A stretch of DNA of 64,000 nt from Cinclus cinclus (Eukaryota; Chordata; Aves; Passeriformes; Cinclidae), in NCBI RefSeq assembly GCF_963662255.1, contig NC_085052.1, positions 8,752,307 through 8,816,306 of the forward strand, in the 5' to 3' direction. A model generated the notes under the pieces. It saw only the letters and a program-made list of their open reading frames with translations, was not told where the DNA came from and did not search any database. Made by a program: the position numbers and the translations under genes. Below, in pieces: positions 1-10,960 of the stretch; positions within the stretch are counted from its first letter, which is position 1, and each line of letters starts with the position of its first letter.

Positions 1-108
1 GGAGACAGGTTCACTTTCTACATCATTTGGTCTCTGCTTTACTTATATTTTAAATCACAGAAGGTCAGATACTGCTTGATATTCATACATCCTGCACAGC
101 ACAAGAAA

Positions 109-115
109 AGTGCAA
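109..115 (-). promoter_or_regulatory. miR-130/301-type seed match in the 3' UTR
   Basis: The minus strand reads TTGCACT, a 7-mer complement of the miR-130/301/454 seed. The overlapping GCACTTT also matches the miR-17 seed. Seed matches this short occur often by chance. Confidence 0.25.
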
Positions 116-290
116 AGACCCCTCTTCCCTCATGAAACTCTGGCAACTTACAGGCTAATTGTCTGTGGGTGAATTTGATACATATTGTCTTTTTTATACC
201 AGAACAAGCCTTCACTCCAACAAATATTAAGACCCTGAAAACACTCAGTTAAGGACAAATATGTAAGAAAAAAATAGTCCCACATGCCAC

Positions 291-314
291 CAACTATGCC
301 ATCAACTATGCCAT
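291..314. repeat. 12-bp tandem duplication in the 3' UTR
   Basis: Two perfect copies of CAACTATGCCAT lie head to tail, with a partial third copy (CAA) after them. It looks like local slippage. Confidence 0.7.
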
Positions 315-382
315 CAATAATACAAAATATTTTACACCACTTGCACCTGAGTTGAAGAGTGGAAAAGAGAGGGAGACTCTGT

Positions 383-390
383 CAGTGCAA
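383..390 (-). promoter_or_regulatory. Second miR-130/301-type seed match in the 3' UTR
   Basis: The minus strand reads TTGCACTG, which pairs with the first eight bases of the CAGUGCAA seed family. It is the better of the two sites and lies about 80 bases after the stop codon. Confidence 0.3.
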
Positions 391-468
391 GAGAATGATT
401 CATGTGACCACTTTGTCTTAATTACTCAGAACAAGCAGTTTGTTGCTGTTTAGTGAAGAACAAAGATA

Positions 469-562
469 TCAGCGTCCCCTGACAGAAAAATAAATAGCCA
501 TCATGGTGGTGAAGATGATGATGACTGCCAGAACAACGATCAAAATCCGGTTTTGGATGATC
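469..562 (-). CDS. VTI1A: VTI1A terminal coding exon (SNARE transmembrane anchor)
   Basis: This partial CDS is the last coding exon of the Golgi/endosome Qb-SNARE VTI1A, which pairs with syntaxin-type partners in retrograde and endosomal fusion. Reading the minus strand, a splice acceptor ends at 563. One base then completes an arginine codon, followed by 30 codons and TGA at 471-469. The peptide opens IIQNRIL, continues as about 18 hydrophobic residues (V, I, L, A, F, M rich) and ends in the basic tip SVRGR. From memory, human VTI1A has the same 30-residue length after the same junction, the same IIQNRIL start and an SVR-basic tip, but several anchor residues differ. The paralogue VTI1B has a different C-terminus, so it fits less well. 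The SNARE helix and N-terminal domain lie on exons outside the window. An upstream in-frame ATG at 744 is intronic and not a real start. The exon call is strong; the exact gene name is somewhat less certain because only 30 residues are visible. Confidence 0.82.
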
Positions 563-600
563 CTGGAAAAAAGCAGAAGAGACAAAAAAACTGTAGTGAA
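563..600 (-). promoter_or_regulatory. VTI1A: Splice acceptor, pyrimidine tract and likely branch point of the last VTI1A intron
   Basis: On the minus strand the intron ends in CAG with AG at 564-563, preceded by a T/C-rich tract interrupted only by a few purines. A branch-point match (TTCAC) lies at 600-596, with its A at 597, about 35 bases upstream of the exon. This spacing is normal and supports the exon start at 562. Confidence 0.75.
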
Positions 601-2199
601 TAAAACTAAATAAATCAAAAGAGCAGAATATACATAAAAATTATAAAATGAGGTGCACAAAAAGACTGGAAAAAAGACTGTGCTCACAAATTCAGTATTC
701 CCTCTACCTTTCTGTGTATCTTGATTATTTTTTACTTCTCCCAATTTCCAGTGCTTCCAACCATATCTTTATGTAGCTCTTAAATTCAACTTTTTTATTC
801 AAGAAAAAAGTAGACTTTTCTGAATTATGCATACATTTATATACAAACTAGAATAAATTAAATAAATTGAGTTCCAATTTATTAACCTTCTTAGAACAAA
901 TGAAAAAAAATAGCGCTCAATCAGTGGAATCCAAGCAGGGTGGTCTGTAATAGTAAATATCATTATATTTTTTAAAACGATTCTGAAATCTTCACAGTGG
1001 TTTTAATCTGAAAAGAAACAATTTATTAATTTTCAAGGGATTTTACTATTAAGGAACAAGATTTCAAGGAAACACATGTCAATGAGATACTCACTTGTAC
1101 TAAAGTACCAAGGGAAAAGTACAAAAGATAGTTTTGAAGAAAAGGATGATATAAAGAAGCAAGTGTCAAACTGTGAAGCTTATGTTGTAAAAGCATCTCT
1201 TGTCTCTGTAGCATACCTTTACTTATGGTAATAGGCAATGTTACATTTCTATGCAGTATGAAAAAAATGGAGATTAGTGAAAATAAAAAGATGCCAGAAG
1301 TAGTAAGTGCTAATATTTTTCAATAATTTACTGGGAGAAATTCCTGCTTCTAAAATCAGGCATCACATCACTTCAGATTTTTCCTAAAATTAATAGGTCA
1401 ATTAAAATTACTAAATCAAGAAACAGTAGAATTTGAGGCATTTTACAGGAGGATTTTGGATTGTAAGAATTGATTGACTGTTATTCCATTTTTACAGAGA
1501 AGGAAGAATATTTTCACAAGCTCTTCACAAATAGGGACTTTTGTAAAACATACTTGTACATAAAGCTTTTCATCGGAATTGGAGAGGTATAGCAAAAAAA
1601 TCCCAACAACCAAATGCAATAAAAGCACCCCAAGTTACAGATTTTTCTTTCTCAGGCTTCTGGAAACAAAACAAAACCAAGTCGTCAGGAACCAAACAAT
1701 GGTAAGAAGAGGTAAAACTGTGTTTTGTGAAACATCAAACCAAGTACAATTTGAAGACGGGGAGTTTAATGTGTTAAAATGAGCATATTTCACACAGTGA
1801 AAGAGAGAAGAAACTCCAAAGAGCAGAGGGGAGTTTTTCTTGGTAAATGTTTTTCATTTGGATGTGGGTGGATATACATATAAATTATACTGGAAAGTGT
1901 AAAGAAAAATGCAGTTTTAACCAACTCCAGCTCTCTCCTTGCTTACCCCCCACCTAAAGGAAAAGCAGTAAATGGATGGATGAAAACTGTCACATCAGAC
2001 AGACACCCTCCCCTGTGACACTCTAAAAGGACTAGCTCTCTATCCTCCTGACAGGTTACAAAATGATCACATTTGCTGACACGTCTTCCGCAAAACTGCT
2101 TTAGTGTTTGTGTCCACTTTCCTAGCAGGAGATGAATGGGCTGCTTTGTCCTCATTTATCACTTAAAGCTGAACTAAGATCTGTCTCGTTTATTTTTCC
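601..2199. other. AT-rich intron without recognisable features
   Basis: A/T-rich sequence with short A and T runs and no repeat family or exon that I recognise. The part near 1960-2160 is less biased and could be conserved, but no motif stands out. Confidence 0.5.
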
Positions 2200-3070
2200 C
2201 TTCCTCACTAGAAAGGCTCAACCACAGCATTAATTCTTACTCGATGACAGCTAATTCAAACTTAACAGGCAATATTTACTCTGCCAAAAGGATGAGGAGA
2301 AGGGAGGGATGTTTCTCACTCTTTTTTTTCCCTAAAAAAAAAAAAGAAAAAGTGTAGCAGGCTAACAAAATAAAGCTAATTAAGGGCTTTTGGTTCCTGT
2401 TGGTTTGCACTTCAATTTAACACCTGAACTTACAAGCTTCTCTTTTGTGGCGGGGTGTGACATTCTCTGCCAAACACCTGATAACAAACGATTTGCCCAG
2501 GCAAATGCATGAAAACTAGAATATATATTTACTCACTCGCCCTCATCACTCCTGAAAGGACACTCAGCAAAATTGAAACTCAGCAGTGAAATAGATTAAA
2601 AGCATGAAAACTCTTAAAACATTCAGCCTTAAGTAATACACAGTGCAGCTGGCTTGACAACCATTTTATTTGTGGGATGTGGGCCCCAAGGCATCCATAA
2701 TGCTAATTTACAAAGGATTAACTGTGAGTGAAACTCGCTTAATCTAACACATAGTTAGGCAAAGGCACACATAACATACTGAGTGTTTAAATCAACTCCT
2801 CCTATCTCTGGCCCACCGAAAAGAATCATTGCATCGTCTGACAAGCAAAACTAAAGAAAAATAAAAAAGATGCATCAAGTCCCCCAAATGCTTTATTTTT
2901 AATACCCTGTCAGTACACACCTGATTGCAAGATTATTTAATCAGTGTCCATGTCTTTAAAACCCTTTTCAAGAAAACACTGAGTGAGGCAAGCCATCACC
3001 TGTATCTGCTAATTGAAGGTTCATTTACAGTGTGAATCTAGGAAATATATATCAAAGTTCAATTTCTAGG
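2200..3070. promoter_or_regulatory. Candidate conserved non-coding block with homeodomain-type sites
   Basis: This stretch is evenly mixed and AT-rich, carries no repeat signature, and has many short developmental-type motifs: TAATTA at 2377-2382, GCTAATTT and ACAAAGGATTAA around 2700-2720, and several AATTA and TAATC cores up to 3020. Such texture is typical of vertebrate non-coding elements under constraint. Conservation itself is not visible from one sequence, so this is only a nomination. Confidence 0.35.
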
Positions 3071-6000
3071 AATCAGAATTAGTCTGCACAGTGCAGCAAA
3101 AGAATATCATATTAAAAGGAACAAATTAATCATGAAATAGGATTGATGTTATCAACAGATTCCTACACTGAAGCATTATATACTTTTAATATTCAAGCCC
3201 ACAGTTAAAGATTAATTTTATATCTTTTAAAAAAGAATAACATTGAGTTTTACTGTTTTTCTTTCTAGTGAGCAAGTAAAATTAAACTAACTGCATACCG
3301 CCCAAAGGATGGGGCTGACAGGAGAATGACAGAGCTGTTTGGCAGCAGCAGGACAATCTCAAGGAGGACTCAGTGGTGCCTGTTGAAATCTGAGTCTGGG
3401 AGCTGCTGCTAAGACAGAGAACACAAGTTCTGGGTGTCAGCTCATTTCAGATCTCAAAGTCAACAGGCAAGGAAGACCCTTCAGAGTAAAGAAAAAACGA
3501 AGAGGAAAGGGGGCTTTGAGTGATCCAAGACAGTCAAGCCAGCTCACAGTTGTAGAACAATGGTTGGCATTGGCAGGACCCATCTGTAGGGAAGCCTATA
3601 GTACTGTCACAGCCAGACACTGCCAGTGGGTATTGCTCTAGGCAAAGCATCAAGGAATTTAAGTGGGGGAGGGAGTGATAATACCAAAGGAGAAGAAAAT
3701 GGGGCCTAACACTCGCTACAAAAAAAAAATCCCAAAGGCTAACATGCTCACAAGAAGCAGATGATAGTCTTTTATCTCTATTACACCTTAAATTCAAAAA
3801 ATTCTGGTGAATGAGGAAGCCCAGCTTTTCCTTTGAAAATGCAAAGCATGTTTACAGAGTAAATAATTTAGGAAAGAATATATACTTGAAAGAAGACACC
3901 CATTGAAACATCCATGGCTAAAATGCCTGAAGGCAAAAACTTGTGCATTTGCATGCTGCATTTTATTAAGTTAGCACACTGTAGCTTTAAAAGAATGCAT
4001 GGCCAAATTAAGAGGAATGTGTGACTGAAACATCAAGGATTCCTCAAGTTTACATTATGAATCACAGTGCTGTTGATATGAGATGAATTAACCATTTAGT
4101 TGATGCAGCTTAGGCACTGAATTCACACCAAGTTCTGCTGGAGCCCTGCACGGGAGCTCATTAACAACCAATGTCTACTGTTCCTTTCATACTCGAGCCT
4201 CTAGGAGCACAAGGGCTCATTCTACTTTGAGTTAGAAGAGATGAAAAATCTGTGCTTTTAAACCAAGCTCCATCTAGTTTATTATGGACAGCAGCCCTAA
4301 ATATTTGGTGCAAAACCGCACAGAAGCAGCAAGTAAAGCAGACGCAAGGGTGATGCTTACTGATGCACTGGAAGAGCACTCTGGACTAACAATGCAGAAA
4401 GCATACCCTGCTCCTCTTGAGTTTCCTTCTGCTCCACCTTTCCAGATGCCTGACCCTTTGTCCTGGCTTCTGGTCATAGCTGGCCTAATCTCCAACCACT
4501 GCTGTGCTGGAGGGTGCCTCCACCCAGTGCCAAATTCAGGACACCATCAGCTTTTGAGGATCACCTCCCTGCTGCACAAGGCAACCAACGCTCTGTAGAA
4601 CAGGTCCCACGTGCACTACCAAACACTGATGTTCCTCGAAAAGCTGTTCCACTCACTCCTGCCCTGGCAGAAATGGTGCTGCCCTTCCACATTTCAAACC
4701 CCCAAAGGATTCGCGCCTGTCCGTAGCTTCACACACACACTCACACAATGGGTCTAACTCTGTTTGTGCCATGTTTAGCTCTGCTCCGTATAAACACAAA
4801 GCAGTTCCCCAATAAGCTTTTGCAAACCTTACATTAAGGATGCCAACCGTGTTTAAACCTTTTTATAAAACTGCATTCATTAGCAGGGGAGTGCACGACA
4901 TCTATATGGGTTCAGCCTGATGTCTTGCACATGTCTTAGTGCCTGATTGACCAGCATTGAATAATGATGCCTTGCTATTAAGCACTGATGGTACAATAAC
5001 AATTGTCATGAAAATTAGCAATCACGGTAACATGTTAACAAAATGCAGGATATAAACGAACCAGTGCAGACTCTGGGTGCATAAAGAGTGTGTCCTTAAC
5101 TTGAGGACTACAAATAAAATACTGCAAAAATTTCCTACAGAAGCTCAACTCTGACACTGATACAAATAAAAAAAACCCAAAACCAAACAAATGGCTTGGG
5201 GGATCAGTTAGAGCACATTCATTACAACACAGATCTTTATTCTTAAAGGAGGCATCTTGAAAAATAGTGTCCTCAAGAACACAGACTGATTGATGACAGA
5301 GCACTGTCCAACAGTGTTTCACTGTAATATGTATTTCTGATTTAACTAGAAGTGATTCCTATCAGTTCACTGGACAGAAAGGCTTGTTCTCTGCACACAA
5401 AATCACATCTTAAATGGTCACTTTGAATACTTGGCTACTGCATTTTTCGTACCCTTTTATTTCTGATTGGCAGTTTTTGCTAACATGAAAGAAAATAGGT
5501 GCATGCAAATCAGTGGCAAGTGTTTTTTAAGTATCCAATATTCATGTGCAAATCAGCAGATTCAAACAAACACCAAGTGTGGGTCTAGTCACACAGGCGA
5601 AAAACATACCAGGGAAAATTAAATGTGCATTTAAAGCAATATAGCTACACTCACATAGCTTCTGGACAGACACAATTATTACTGTATATAAGGACATCCT
5701 TGTTGCAATGGAAGCACTAAACCCCACACAGGGGAGTAAGATGTGACAATTGGTAAAGCAAAGCCTTAAATACATAATGATAAATCTCAAGTTCAGGGTA
5801 TCTGGGGGCTGTTCAATCATTCCCATCTTCGAGTTTAAGAATGCTTTTCTTAAATAAAAGCAACTGAAAAGAAGAGACAGGCTGTGGCAAAAACATAAAG
5901 ACATGGCAACCCACTGTAGTAAAAGAGTAAGAGAACCCTGCCTAGCAAAATTACAGCTGGCTAGAAGCATCTGACTTTAGACATTTTTCATCATCAACAA

Positions 6001-6559
6001 CTGAAATTAGCAAACAGAAATACCAGTGAAAAAAATATCTGCAGAACTTGCATGACTCCTTGGCCTTCTTCTAGGTGACCATGGAAAAAGTGAGGAATTT
6101 GGAAAACACTCAAGTTTTTTTCCTCTTCCCCACAACAAACTCTGAAAGTAAGTCCAAGTCTTTATGTTCTCAAGCAGAAGACCTAATTGCATTTTAATTG
6201 ACATTGTATATTTACATGTGAAGAGGCTTTGGGGGTGGTGGAGAGGGGATGGGACTCCCCATGGCTTACTGGGGACAAAAAGGCTACACTTCCTGAGGTC
6301 CACCTTCAGTCTGCAGACTGTTCTCAGCAGAAGCCTCTTTCAAGTTCTCTGAATTCCTTCCCAAAGGTGCCTCTTTGTAAGAAGTTGGGAAAATCCATTA
6401 AAAATTGCTGAAAATTGAGCAGATAACAAAATGAAACCCTCAAAATTGGAGGGCTGGCGAATAAGAAAGGATGGGCATTTTCTAGCTGATTTCTAGCAGG
6501 GTTTATTGAAAGAGCCAGGCCATACAGGGTGCCTAAGATTTTGCTGATAGGGCTGTGCA
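3071..6559. other. Intron, mostly featureless
   Basis: There is a slightly GC-richer patch at 4260-4730, where open frames run on both strands without protein resemblance, and a short CA run at 4729-4747. A perfect octamer ATGCAAAT lies at 5503-5510. The minus-strand open frame at 5542-5970 is 142 codons but resembles nothing. I see no transposon here. Confidence 0.5.
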
Positions 6560-6869
6560 ATTGTGCAGTGCTATGTCCTCTAGCTTTAAAGTTCAGTCTT
6601 AAGGACTGAGGCTGTCTACTTGTAATGACATGGATACCAATCTCTAGTTATAATATTACACTCAAACCACATCAATGTGTTTCCACCTGGGCCCTGAATG
6701 AAAGAATGAGTCATGTAATAACAGGTGCAGGGAAGTAGTCACACTATCCCACTTTAAACATCTAAATTATATCTAGCTAATCTCTCTCAGCTCCCTGTAT
6801 ATAAGCTCAAATCCTGCTCTGAACTGCCCTCTCCTTCTCCTGGCCATATATGCACCCCAGGAGTGCTGG

Positions 6870-6945
6870 TCAGATAGGTTACCTGGCTAGGTTAGGTGCC
6901 TACAGCATAGGAATGAATACCTCTAAAAACTTGAACATGAGGCCC
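6870..6945. repeat. Possible ancient amniote repeat remnant (TTAGGTGCCTA type)
   Basis: The core GGTTAGGTGCCTA, followed by diverged sequence, resembles an old dispersed element common in reptile genomes that carries TTAGGTGCCTAA motifs. Only the core matches, so the call is weak. The flanks 6560-6870 hold nothing else recognised. Confidence 0.3.
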
Positions 6946-6960
6946 AAGTAAGACAGCTTG

Positions 6961-9900
6961 CTAGCTCTGAAGGCAAAATCACATAGAAAGGCGTTAGCAT
7001 ATTGTAAAGTGTGTGTAATCTCCCATTAATCAGAAATATTGCAGAGATGAAACTCACCAGTGAGGCAGAAGATGCTAATTAATAATGAGCCAGTAAAGAT
7101 CTTGATCCATCATCTCCTTGTAATGGATCCTATATTTGCACATTAAGTTTTGACCAGAAACAAATATTCTTTTCCTTTGACAATTTTTTCTGGAGGATTA
7201 AAAGAAAGAATATCCTTCTCTTGGCTGATTGCCTGCTGAAACACATTGGCCTTCCTTGACTCAACCATGCTTTTACTTTGCTGCATTGTCTTCTGACAAT
7301 CTCATCAAAAAGATTAAAACTAAAAATTATTTTCATATTATCTGATAGCTAAAATACTTATGGAGATATTTAATTCATAATAGAAATCTTGCAGCACATT
7401 CCAAATGAACAGCACTGGAGTATAATGGTATTTGGTAGCCATCAGAGTTATCATAGCTTGCATGAGCCTTCTCTCAAGGAGCTGGCAGTCTCAGGCAGTG
7501 AAAGTTGTACCCAGATGTTCAGTGGGGTGTGTCTAGGGGAGTGAGAGGAGACTGACTGGCCTAGGAAGGAGAGAGATCTACAGGAATGGTTGGAAATCAG
7601 ATGTGGTAACAGGGAAAGCCTGATCGAGGACCTCATACGTGTGGGACTAAAGGTCAAAACACAAAATGGAAGGATGCTGAAAATCTTGTACTAGCCAGAT
7701 TTTATTCATTGCTTATTTCTAAAACACATGGGAAGGCATTTCTGAAGGAAGAAAAGTATCCTTCCACTCCTGAGAGACCCTGACATGGACCTTTTCTCTA
7801 CACGGTTTTGATGCAGCTTCAGCTTCTCCCATCTCCATGTCCACTCCTCCCACAGAGGGAATCAATCAGGTTAGGACTGTCACTAGGAGGCACAGTGGGG
7901 CTTCTGGGGCCATGGAAACTCACCAAGCAAAACGGGAGAGGGACTAACTCATTTAATGCAAAGCACAGGCAACACCAGATCCTTCTGGCAAGCCTAAATG
8001 ACGGTCACATGCACAGTGGCAACTGCAAGAGGAAGGAGTCAAGGTTGCCTTAATCACCAACCAGCCTTTCTCAGGGTACTGAAGTATCAAGAAGAACAAA
8101 TCACACATTTAGTCACCTGAGCATGACTAAGAACCATAGGCCTTAGGAAACATTACAAGAGCTTTAGCAAGAGCTCTGAGGGAGGGTGGATAGCCCAGCT
8201 GTCAGTGCAGTGGCATTCTTCAGCATGCTGGCTACATGAAACCCTGGTCCCCAAACAGTTAATAGGAAAAAAAAGCCCCAACCCCCTCGTCAGCACTCAA
8301 AGCTAAAGCAATTATTTCTCCAGCAGAAGAAATGTATGCAAGCTATAAAATGACAAGAACGTACATGATCTCATATTGGCTTTTATGATAAATATAGTTA
8401 AATTTACATTCTGTGCAATTTAAAGAAAACAAAAATGTCAAAAGTCTGCATCTTATCAACTTCCATAATCATTAGAAGCCACTAAAAGATATATCTAAAA
8501 CAGATGAAAGGATCTAATGTCTTTCACTGTGCCTCAATTTAATTAATGACTAATCTAAGGTTTTAGGTGTGACAAAGCTGGAGACTGGACACACACACTC
8601 TCCTTGCATTATTTTCTTCTTATTACACCATATTTGACTGGGCATCTTTTTGTATGGCAAGTTTCCTGCAATTGTCTTAACAATGTTGACCTCTTTTATA
8701 AAAACCTGAAGGCATCCACAGCAATTGCTCCTGAAGATGTGCTATCCAAAATGTTACCATTTCATGGCACTTCTTGAATGATGGAATAGAATTTTTTTTG
8801 GTATATATTCTTCTTTTTTTTTCAAATGCTATAAAAGAGAGGAAAACAATCATGGCTAAGGCCATTTGTGAGATGGCATTAAAAGAGCCTACTCTGAGAC
8901 AGATAAAAATAATGAGAATCTTTCTGTCAAGAAGGATTTAGAAAATATCAGTAGCATTATTAAAATTTAATTTTTTACTGTGCTTTTTGGTTCCCCCTTT
9001 TCCAGTGATAATGAGCAGGACTGCACACCTCCACAATGCTAGTACTTGTTTTGAGCAATAAATTCAGCCTTCCAGTCTGAAGACATTTCAGACAACAATT
9101 TTGACTGCTATAGGCTTATTTTCCAACCTTTTCTGTGCTTTGAGTATTCCTATAAAAACCAGTTCATAAGCTAATTTTCCACAAGGCCAGTGGAACAAAT
9201 AAAAATCAATTTTTGCCCAACCGGTTCAGAGAAAACCTGGGAACAGTGAAGACAGAACAGTGAAAAATAAAAAGAATCGATGTATTCACAAATGGTTTAC
9301 CTGATAGAGAACTATCAAATTAGTTGTCAGGAGATACTTGCCACTATGAAAGTATTTTCTTTTCAGCATGTTACAGTATTTCCATTAGGGGAGCAGAGGA
9401 GCCTCTACTTTGTCATGACCTCAGACACCTCGGATTAACAACCACGTCAAGGCTCCAAATATTGGGTAAAACCACAGGGCACAAAGTCACAGTGCAAGAG
9501 CCCCGTGCAGGTCTTGCAACCAGGGGGACCTGCAGGCACAACTGGCTTAGGGTGGGTGTAAGTCTTCACGACCTCCAGGAAGGCACAGAGATTCCTGTCT
9601 CAGTGAAGGCAGGGAGACATTCACGACCTCAGGCCAACCTTGTCAAGAGGAATTTGGTCCATCAAGAGGGGGAAAAATCATAAAAAGAACCACCCAGACT
9701 TTCCTCCTCCACTAAAACCCCAAGTGTTCAGGAGCACACTGAAGACTAAGCAGTTTAATCTTTTGGACAATAGAACACAAATTTCTCCAAAGACAGAAAT
9801 CCCATTTGTAGACTTCAAGACTTTCAGAATCCCCAGGACAACTCAGGGCACAGGCTTTAATACTGTGGCCCAATCCATTTAATCATCTTCTCCACTAATT

Positions 9901-10599
9901 GGGCAAGTGTTCCCAAAAGTGCCATACTAAGAAGGGATGGGATAGGTGCTCACGCCTGTCTGTCTGCAGCCAGAAAAATATGTCTGGAAAACTGATTGAA
10001 GAGCAGAATCTGGTTTTTAATACAAATTAACCATCACTGCTGTGGAAATAAAACAAATTTATAATTTACAAGCTTAAATATTAAGGAAGCTATTTTTAAG
10101 TACCTATAATCTTCACTCTGGTATGTAGCATTTTATACACTCCTTTATTTTTATGAGTTGGCATTAGAATGTGACTCATTTTAACAGAAAAAAAAAAGGG
10201 TTAACTATGTTACTCTGAAGTAAAGCTGCATATTACCTATTTAAAATATTGTAACACATCATGGAGACACCATTTCTAAGGCCAAACAAAACATTACTCA
10301 ATGAAGAAATGGCATGAAATATAAAATATTCAGCAGAGGAAGGGTATTTGGAGCTAAGCAGTTTCACTGCCAATAAACAGCATCATAATAAATAGTGCGC
10401 ATGCAGAAAAAAAAAAAGTATACCTGCTCTTCACTATTTGAGACGTAACACCTTAGTGTGAGAAACTAATAAAGATACTACTCTTCCACTAAGCGCATGC
10501 AGGGAAAACCTAAAACCACCACACATTTTGATTCTGAATCTCTTACAACTGATGCTAATTTGCTTATGATATCTGCCTGATTTAGAGCTAATCTTCTGT
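6961..10599. other. Intron, AT-rich, one Grainyhead-like site
   Basis: No repeat family or exon is recognised. It contains short T runs near 8790 and 8812 and A runs near 10189 and 10408. A perfect AACCGGTT palindrome lies at 9219-9226. The open frame at 9324-9683 has no protein resemblance. Confidence 0.5.
9219..9226. promoter_or_regulatory. Perfect Grainyhead-type site AACCGGTT
   Basis: AACCGGTT is the full palindromic consensus of GRHL factors and contains a CpG, which makes it uncommon in this CpG-poor DNA. A single site may be fortuitous. Confidence 0.3.
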
Positions 10600-10960
10600 A
10601 AATTAACTCCTAATGCTGTCTGAAATAATCCTCTTAATGCTGGTCTGTCTTGAGTACTTTATATCAAATACCATGAAATACACAAGCATACACAAGGCGT
10701 TCAGCATCTGTAGTGCTGTCCATGAGTATTTGCTGTGCCACGAAGGCATAAGAACAGCACAGAGCTGTGGGGCCCTGGGGCAGCTTGGGGATGGCTCTGG
10801 TTGTCCCCTTGGAAGGGGACAGCAAGCCAGAGCCGTGTCCCACCACCTCCTGGCCACCAGGGAGAAGAGGAGGCTCTTTGTCTCCTGACAAAATGGTGCA
10901 GGGAGGTACAGCTCCATGCTCCAGAGCTCCCACCTCCAGCAGCATGATCATGAGAAAAAG
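10600..10960. other. GC-richer island with overlapping open frames and a hairpin
   Basis: GC rises well above the surroundings from about 10720 to 10950. Four overlapping frames of 70-116 codons stay open because stop codons are rare in GC-rich sequence; none resembles a known protein or has convincing splice sites. A 42-base hairpin sits at 10793-10834. Confidence 0.45.
10793..10834. repeat. Two-step inverted repeat (hairpin)
   Basis: Outer arms GGCTCTGG (10793-10800) and CCAGAGCC (10827-10834) enclose inner arms TGTCCCC (10802-10808) and GGGGACA (10815-10821) with a six-base loop. That gives 15 pairs with a small asymmetric bulge. It is shorter than a typical microRNA precursor. Confidence 0.6.

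Larger units (their letters stand above)
1..468 (-). other. VTI1A: VTI1A 3' UTR (partial, runs off the window)
   Basis: This is the sequence directly after the stop codon on the minus strand. I find neither AATAAA nor ATTAAA in this stretch (TTTATT and TTTAAT are absent from the plus strand), so the transcript probably ends beyond position 1. A weaker TATAAA variant occurs near 193-198. Two TTGCACT seed matches for the miR-130/301/454 family and a 12-base tandem duplication lie here. That it is UTR follows from the exon call. Confidence 0.65.

Noticed and set aside
5542..5970. 142-codon minus-strand open frame, hydrophobic and Cys-rich
   Set aside because: No known membrane-protein family fits, and a hydrophobic look is expected from T-rich sequence.
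8101..8220. Minus-strand ATGCTCAG followed by GTGACT, like the end of the preceding VTI1A exon (..MLR)
   Set aside because: Upstream codons do not encode the SNARE helix and contain an in-frame stop.
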